Assembly (NCBI RefSeq): GCF_008312835.1
Contig: NZ_VSKS01000023.1
Span: 57,924 to 121,923 of the forward strand
Length of the DNA stretch: 64,000 nucleotides
Source of the DNA: Streptomyces marokkonensis
GTDB lineage: Bacteria; Actinomycetota; Actinomycetes; Streptomycetales; Streptomycetaceae
Direction: 5' to 3'
Positions 59,534-64,000 of the stretch are shown one piece after another. How positions within the stretch are numbered: the first letter of the stretch is position 1; the number at the start of each line of letters is the position of its first letter. Below the pieces are notes generated by a model. The model saw only the letters and a program-made list of their open reading frames with translations, was not told where the DNA came from and did no database searches. Position numbers and translations under genes: made by a program.

Positions 59534-60097
59534 CCCCGGACGTCCGACCACCATCTCCAGCTCCCGCTCGTCCGGCCTGCCCGCCAGCGGCACGGTCACC
59601 CCGCTCTCCACGAAACCGGCCTTGCGGTAGAACCCCAGCGCCCGCGCGTTCCCCGGGTGCACGATGAGCCGCACGCGCTCCGCCCCACGCCCCCACGCCC
59701 ACTCCAGCGCGGCGTCGAACAGCGCCTTCGTCAGCCCGCTCCCCCGGTGCCCCGGCGCCACGTACACCCCCACCAGATGCCCCTGCCGCCGCTCGACGGG
59801 AAACCCGGCCCAGTCCCTCGTACCGGCCTCCTCGATCAGCACGGCGACCGTGCCCACCCAGCTCCCGTCCCCCGCCTCGGCGACGAACTGCCGCCCCCCG
59901 CCGGCCCCTTCCGCCCCGTTCGCCGTGCGCTCCCGCCAGTACGAGTCCGGCCGCGCCACGGCCTGTTCGTAGGTGTCCAGAAAGGCGAGACGCGCCACCG
60001 GATCCCGCAGCGAGGTGAGCCGCAGCTCCTTCGCCGCGCTCCACTCCTCCGCACGCACCGGCCGGATCACACAGTCCTCGAAGGGCATGGCACTCAT
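59522..60097 (-). CDS. GNAT-family N-acetyltransferase
   Basis: A 191-residue GNAT acetyltransferase. Motif A is HLVGVYVAPGHRGSGLTKAL with the R/Q-x-x-G-x-G/A acetyl-CoA loop; GNARALGFYRKAGF is motif B. N-terminal RPVRAEEWSAAKELRLTSL is typical. The substrate is not known; a metabolite or antibiotic acetylase is possible. The ATG at 60097 is chosen because TACGGT lies 7 nt upstream; an ATG at 60088 would be three residues shorter. It converges with the coupling-protein-like gene. Confidence 0.88.
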   Translation of the reverse strand: MSAMPFEDCVIRPVRAEEWSAAKELRLTSLRDPVARLAFLDTYEQAVARPDSYWRERTANGAEGAGGGRQFVAEAGDGSWVGTVAVLIEEAGTRDWAGFPVERRQGHLVGVYVAPGHRGSGLTKALFDAALEWAWGRGAERVRLIVHPGNARALGFYRKAGFVESGVTVPLAGRPDERELEMVVGRPGSDR

Positions 60098-60104
60098 GGC
60101 CGCC

Positions 60105-60110
60105 ACCGTA
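60105..60110 (-). promoter_or_regulatory. -10 box of a probable leaderless GNAT gene promoter
   Basis: TACGGT on the minus strand, 7 nt before the ATG at 60097, with no Shine-Dalgarno sequence. Confidence 0.4.
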
Positions 60111-60191
60111 GTACCGGGGTACCACGCCCCTCACCCCGAATACGGCCCACGGTCCGACGCCCGCCTCCCCCGCGCGGACGAGCATCGACAC

Positions 60192-61112
60192 ATGATTACG
60201 GCTCAGGACCTCACCAAACGCTACGGCGACCGGACCGTCGTCACCGACCTGTCCTTCACCGTCCGCCCCGGCACCGTCACCGGATTCCTCGGCCCGAACG
60301 GCGCCGGCAAGTCCACCACCATGCGGATGATCCTCGGCCTGGACGCCCCCACCCGCGGTCACGCCACCATCGGCGACCGCTCCTACGCCGCCCACCCCGC
60401 ACCCCTCACCGAGGTCGGCGCCCTGCTGGAGGCCCGCTCGGTCCACCCCGGCCGCACCGCCTTCCACCACCTGCGCGCCCTCGCCCACACCCACGGCATC
60501 CCGAAGAGCCGCGTCGAACACGTCCTGGGCCTCACCGGCCTGACCGAGGTGGCCGACCGCCGGGTCAAGGGCTACTCCCTCGGCATGGGCCAGCGCCTCG
60601 GCATCGCCGCCGCCCTGCTCGGCGACCCGGCCACGGTCATCCTCGACGAGCCGGTCAACGGCCTCGACCCCGAGGGCGTCCTGTGGATCCGCACCCTCCT
60701 CAAGTCCCTGGCCGCCGAAGGCCGTACGGTCCTCGTCTCCTCCCACCTCATGAGCGAGACGGCCCTCACCGCCGACCACCTGGTCATCATCGGCCGCGGC
60801 CGGCTCCTCGCCGATACCACGGTCACCGACTTCGTACGCCGCTCCGGCGCCGGCACCGTCAAGGTCGTCACCCCTCAGGCCGCCGACCTCGTACGCCACC
60901 TGACCGCACCCGGCGTCACGGTCACGGCCGAAGGGCCCGGCCACCTCACCGTGCACGGAACCGACGCCGAACACATCGGCCGCACGGCCGCCGCCCACGG
61001 CATCCCCCTGTTCGAACTCACGCCCAGCACCGCCTCCCTGGAAGAGGCGTTCATGGACCTCACCCACGACGCGGTCGAATACCCCGCCGCCCTGGAAGGA
61101 GCAGCCGCGTGA
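60192..61112 (+). CDS. ABC transporter ATP-binding protein
   Basis: A 306-residue ABC ATPase of the drug/bacitracin-type exporters. Walker A GPNGAGKST, signature YSLGMGQRL (with YSLGMGQR in place of LSGGQ), Walker B TVILDEPVNGLDPEG and the H-loop VSSHLMSE are present. The C-terminal 80 residues (VKVVTPQAADLVRHLT) are the extension usual in this class. It pairs with the permease gene that overlaps its stop by 4 nt. The start ATG 60192 follows GGACGAG. Role: ATP-driven export, substrate unknown, probably controlled by the following two-component system. Confidence 0.93.
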   Translation: MITAQDLTKRYGDRTVVTDLSFTVRPGTVTGFLGPNGAGKSTTMRMILGLDAPTRGHATIGDRSYAAHPAPLTEVGALLEARSVHPGRTAFHHLRALAHTHGIPKSRVEHVLGLTGLTEVADRRVKGYSLGMGQRLGIAAALLGDPATVILDEPVNGLDPEGVLWIRTLLKSLAAEGRTVLVSSHLMSETALTADHLVIIGRGRLLADTTVTDFVRRSGAGTVKVVTPQAADLVRHLTAPGVTVTAEGPGHLTVHGTDAEHIGRTAAAHGIPLFELTPSTASLEEAFMDLTHDAVEYPAALEGAAA

Positions 61113-61894
61113 CCACCGCCACCACCGTCCGGCCCCACCGGGTCACCCCCGCCCGCGTCCTGCGCTCCGAATGGCACAAGCTGTGGACGATCCGCTCCAC
61201 CTGGATCAACCTCGTCGCCACCAGCGCCCTCACCCTCGGCATGGGCGTCGGCATCAGCGCGGCCTACGACGGCACCGGCGAGGGCGGCCTCGACACGGTC
61301 GTCTTCGTCCTCCTCGGCACCCAGTTCGCCACCATCAACCTGGCCGTCCTGGGCATCCTCGCCACCGCCGGCGAGTACTCCACCGGCCAGATCCGCGCCA
61401 CCATGACCGCCGTGCCACGCCGCCTGCCCGTCCTGTGGGCCAAGGCCGCCGTCCTCGCCGCGGTCGCCCTCCCCCTGTGCCTGTGGACCAACCTGCTCAC
61501 CTTCCCCCTGGCCCAGGCCTTCCTCACCGACACCGACCAGTCCGCCGCCCTCGGCGACCCGGGCGTCCTGCGCGGACTCGCCGGCAACGCCGCCGCCCTC
61601 ACCCTCCTCACCGTCATGGCCCTCGGCCTCGGCGCCGTCACCCGCTCGATCCCCATCGCCACCGGCACGTACATCGGCCTCGTCATGATCGTGCCGGAAG
61701 TCCTCAGCATGCTCCCGTACGCCGTCGTCGACGACGCGGTCGGCTACTTCCCCGCCCAGGCCCTGGAGTCACTCACCGCCGCCCGTCCCGCCCCGGACGC
61801 CCTCTCACCCGGCGCGGCCCTGCTCGCCCTCGCCCTCTGGGCGGCGGTGTCCCTCGCGGCGGCCGCGACGACGCTGCGCCGCAGGGACGTCTGA
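61109..61894 (+). CDS. ABC transporter permease
   Basis: A 261-residue permease of the ABC-2 type with about six helices (first near 37-55: NLVATSALTLGMGVGISAA; last near 232-252). The N-terminal RVLRSEWHKLWTIRSTWINL is typical of Streptomyces permeases paired with such ATPases. Its GTG overlaps the ATPase stop (GTGA) and GGAAGGAG lies upstream. The kinase gene follows 3 nt after its stop. Confidence 0.92.
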   Translation: MTTATTVRPHRVTPARVLRSEWHKLWTIRSTWINLVATSALTLGMGVGISAAYDGTGEGGLDTVVFVLLGTQFATINLAVLGILATAGEYSTGQIRATMTAVPRRLPVLWAKAAVLAAVALPLCLWTNLLTFPLAQAFLTDTDQSAALGDPGVLRGLAGNAAALTLLTVMALGLGAVTRSIPIATGTYIGLVMIVPEVLSMLPYAVVDDAVGYFPAQALESLTAARPAPDALSPGAALLALALWAAVSLAAAATTLRRRDV

Positions 61895-61897
61895 CCC

Positions 61898-63208
61898 GTG
61901 CCGTCCACCGTGTTCCCCCCGCCGGACCGACCCACCACCATGGACCTCGTGGCAGACGACCGGGAGGCTCCGACGACGGGGGGACGGACGACGGAACCCC
62001 TCACCCAGTACATGCAACGCGTCAACCAGCGGGTGCGCGCCTTCGACCGGCGCCACCCGCTGCTCTGGGACCTGCACTTCACCGCCTTCTGGGTGACCGC
62101 CGCCCTCATCGACTACCTCGGCGACGGCTGGCGCAACGTCACCCACAACCCCGACGCCCCCGGCTGGTTCCTGCTCACCCTCAGCCTCGGCCTCTCCCTC
62201 CCCCTCCTCCGGCGCCGCACCCACCCCGCGGCGGCCCTGCTCGCCACGGCCCCGTTCGCCCTGGCCAACGCCTGGTCCGGCACGGCACTCCAGGCGGCGC
62301 TGCTCCAGCTCGTCGTCATCTACCACATCGCCCTGCGCACCCCCCTGCGCAACCTGTGGTGGGCGGCGGCCCTGACGCTCGCCCCCGTGGTCGTCTCCGC
62401 GGCCCGCCACGGCGAGGGCGAGTGGAACCAGCAGATCGGCTCCCACCTGACGTCCGTCGTCGTGGCCGTCCTCATCGGCATCACGGTCCGCACCCGCCGG
62501 AACTACACGGAGGCCCTGGAGGACCGCGCCCACCGCCTGGAGATCGAACGCGACCAGCAGGCCCGTATCGCCACCGCCGCCGAACGCGCCCGCATCGCCC
62601 GCGAGATGCACGACATCATCGGCCACAACCTGTCCGTCATCACGGGCCTGGCCGACGGCGGCAAGTACGCGGCCACCAAGTCCCCGGAACGCGCCGCCCA
62701 GGCCCTGGACGCCATCGGCACCACCAGCCGTCAGGCCCTCGGCGAACTCCGCCGCCTCCTCGACGTCCTCCGCGACGACGACACCGCGCACCCCGCCGCA
62801 CGCACCCCCCAGCCCGGCCTCACCGACCTGGACCGGCTCATCGACGGCGTCCGCACCGCGGGCCTGCCCGTCCACACCAGCATCGAGGGCCGCGCGACCC
62901 TCGCCCCGGGCCGTCAGCTCACCGTGTACCGGGTCGTCCAGGAAGCCCTCACCAACACCCTCAAACACGCCGGCCCCGACGCGACCTCGAACCTCGCCAT
63001 CGCCTACGGCGACAAGGGCGCGGTGACGGTCACCCTCACCGACACCGGGAAGGGCACACCGCCCACCGCCCCGTCCGACGGCCGCGGCATCCCCGGAATG
63101 CGCGAGCGCACCGCCCTGTACGGCGGGACACTCGAGGCCGGTCCACGCCCGCACCCCGAGCGGGGCTGGCTCGTCCACCTGCACCTACCGGAGGAAACCC
63201 CGCAGTGA
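61898..63208 (+). CDS. NarL-type sensor histidine kinase
   Basis: A 436-residue kinase of the HisKA_3 class. The N-terminal half has about five helices (from WDLHFTAFWVTAALIDYL on to VVVAVLIGITV) with short loops, so it may sense within the membrane, as in LiaS- or BceS-like sensors. The H-box is REMHDIIGHNLSVITGLADG; the HATPase domain has QEALTNTLKHA, DTGKGTPP and GRGIPGMRER. A GTG at 61898 is used, but ATG 61940 would also fit. It is in one operon with the ABC genes before and the regulator after (GTGA overlap). Confidence 0.92.
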   Translation: MPSTVFPPPDRPTTMDLVADDREAPTTGGRTTEPLTQYMQRVNQRVRAFDRRHPLLWDLHFTAFWVTAALIDYLGDGWRNVTHNPDAPGWFLLTLSLGLSLPLLRRRTHPAAALLATAPFALANAWSGTALQAALLQLVVIYHIALRTPLRNLWWAAALTLAPVVVSAARHGEGEWNQQIGSHLTSVVVAVLIGITVRTRRNYTEALEDRAHRLEIERDQQARIATAAERARIAREMHDIIGHNLSVITGLADGGKYAATKSPERAAQALDAIGTTSRQALGELRRLLDVLRDDDTAHPAARTPQPGLTDLDRLIDGVRTAGLPVHTSIEGRATLAPGRQLTVYRVVQEALTNTLKHAGPDATSNLAIAYGDKGAVTVTLTDTGKGTPPTAPSDGRGIPGMRERTALYGGTLEAGPRPHPERGWLVHLHLPEETPQ

Positions 63209-63876
63209 CCACCGTCCTCATCGCCGACGACCAGCCCCTCCAGCGTTTCGGCTTCCGCATGCTCCTGGAGAGCCAGGACGACATCACGGTCCTGGGCGAG
63301 GCGTCGAACGGCAGCGAAGCGATCCGCATGACGGCCCGACTGCACCCCGACGTGGTCCTGATGGACATCCGCATGCCCGGCCTGGACGGCATCGAGGCGA
63401 CCCGCCGCATCGTCGCCGCCGGCGACCGCACCCGCGTCCTCATCCTCACGACGTTCGACCTGGACGAGTACGCCCACGCCGGCCTCCGTGCGGGAGCCTC
63501 CGGCTTCCTCATCAAGGACGCCCAGCCGGAGGAACTCCTCTCCGGCATCCGCTCCGTCGCCACCGGAGACGCGGTCGTCGCCCCCAGCCTGACCCGCCGC
63601 CTCCTCGACGCGTACGCCCACCACCTGCCGACCGGCGGCGCCACCCATGACGCCTCCCCGGACGACCCACGGCTGTCCACCCTCACGGAACGGGAACGCG
63701 AGATCCTCACGGTCATCGGCAAGGGCTGGACGAATACCGAAATCGCTACGCGCCTGCATCTGGCGGAGTCCACGGTCAAAACACACGTGGGCCGCATCCT
63801 CGCCAAGACGGGTTCCCGGGACAGAATCCAGGCCGTGATCCTGGCGTACGACACGAAGCTGGTAGAGCCGGCCTGA
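63205..63876 (+). CDS. NarL/FixJ-family response regulator
   Basis: A 223-residue response regulator: receiver domain with Asp8/Asp9 and phospho-acceptor Asp54 (VVLMDIRMPGLDG), Lys in FLIKDAQ, and a LuxR-type helix-turn-helix (LTEREREILTVIGKGWTNTE, then LHLAESTVKTHVGRIL). GGAGG lies before the GTG start, which overlaps the kinase stop. It probably controls the ABC transporter genes of its own operon. The gene ends before a strong terminator. Confidence 0.93.
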   Translation: MTTVLIADDQPLQRFGFRMLLESQDDITVLGEASNGSEAIRMTARLHPDVVLMDIRMPGLDGIEATRRIVAAGDRTRVLILTTFDLDEYAHAGLRAGASGFLIKDAQPEELLSGIRSVATGDAVVAPSLTRRLLDAYAHHLPTGGATHDASPDDPRLSTLTEREREILTVIGKGWTNTEIATRLHLAESTVKTHVGRILAKTGSRDRIQAVILAYDTKLVEPA

Positions 63877-63891
63877 GCGGGCCTGAAACGC

Positions 63892-63927
63892 AGAAAGCCC
63901 CCGTGCCGAATGGCACGGGGGCTTTCT
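63892..63927. terminator. Strong terminator between response regulator and rRNA operon
   Basis: A perfect 16-bp stem (63892-63907 with 63912-63927; arm AGAAAGCCCCCGTGCC) with loop GAAT. On the minus strand it lies just after the 5S rRNA 3' end, so it closes the rRNA operon as well as the ABC/two-component operon. Confidence 0.88.
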
Positions 63928-63935
63928 CAATATTT

Positions 63936-64000
63936 GTTCGGCGGCGTCCTACTCTCCCACAGGGTCCCCCCTGCAGTACCATCGGCGCTGTAAGGCTTAG
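63936..64000 (-). rRNA. rrf: 5S rRNA, 3' part (rest outside window)
   Basis: The minus strand reads CTAAGCCTTACAGCGCCGAT, then GGTACTGCAGGG, and ends GAGTAGGACGCCGCCGAAC, the 3' half of Streptomyces 5S rRNA. About 65 of roughly 119 nt are inside the window. The orientation means the 23S and 16S genes lie beyond the right edge. Confidence 0.95.

Noticed and set aside
1-64000. tRNA genes, insertion sequences, integrases, origins
   Set aside because: No cloverleaf-like sequences, transposase motifs or attachment repeats were noticed on either strand; a covariance-model scan would be needed to exclude tRNAs.

Overview
This is a 64 kb piece of a Streptomyces chromosome. The DNA is very GC-rich, many genes start with GTG or TTG, and it carries lineage markers: a nickel-sensing Fur regulator (Nur), the orphan nitrogen regulator GlnR, the mycothiol synthase MshD, the copper sensor CsoR, one UUA-Leu codon, and the 3' part of a 5S rRNA at the right edge. 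From memory, unchecked, the gene order resembles the SCO4120 to SCO4182 interval of S. coelicolor read backwards. No insertion sequence, integrase, tRNA or CRISPR was seen.

Layout. 1-5.0 kb: dtd (partial), ygfZ, nur, a nitrobindin, a tiny membrane protein and a three-gene operon of related membrane-anchored proteins. 5.1-11.1 kb: sulfur genes (DsrE-like protein, DUF1416 and a rhodanese behind a Cys-containing leader peptide), an LmeA-like protein, a MoaD/ThiS protein with a Gly/Tyr-rich membrane protein, and an alpha/beta hydrolase. 11.3-18.8 kb: glnR, a LacI-type regulator, an HtrA-like protease with a two-component system, and a secreted pectate lyase-pectin methylesterase fusion. 18.9-31.1 kb (minus strand): a type VII (ESX-like) secretion locus with EccC, EccD, a MinD-like ATPase, DUF6177, three small WXG100/DUF6507-class proteins and a modular effector with a nuclease-like C-terminus followed by a probable immunity gene. 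31.2-36.0 kb: a divergent TetR/oxidoreductase pair with twin operators, DUF1737, a secreted 5'-nucleotidase and mshD. 36.1-37.0 kb: two decayed membrane-protein genes.

37.3-47.9 kb is a phosphate region: ppk, a CHAD protein, a NUDIX hydrolase, pstSCAB behind a PHO box, and on the other strand a PhoU-like protein with a Pit transporter. 48-52 kb: csoR, small conserved proteins, a lipoprotein, a PAP2 phosphatase and a peptidoglycan hydrolase. 52.3-59.5 kb: a six- or seven-gene operon resembling a type IV secretion or conjugation apparatus (small membrane subunit, VirB8-like, VirB6-like, a VirB4 equivalent split over two genes, and a coupling-protein-like ATPase without a visible P-loop). 59.5-63.9 kb: a GNAT acetyltransferase and an ABC transporter with its NarL-type two-component system, ending at a shared terminator facing the rRNA operon.

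The strongest candidates for undescribed biology are the type VII effector/immunity locus, the chromosomal type IV-like locus with its 19-bp palindrome, and the Cys leader peptide ahead of the rhodanese operon. At least ten start codons lie 6-7 nt after a TAnnnT box, which suggests frequent leaderless transcription.
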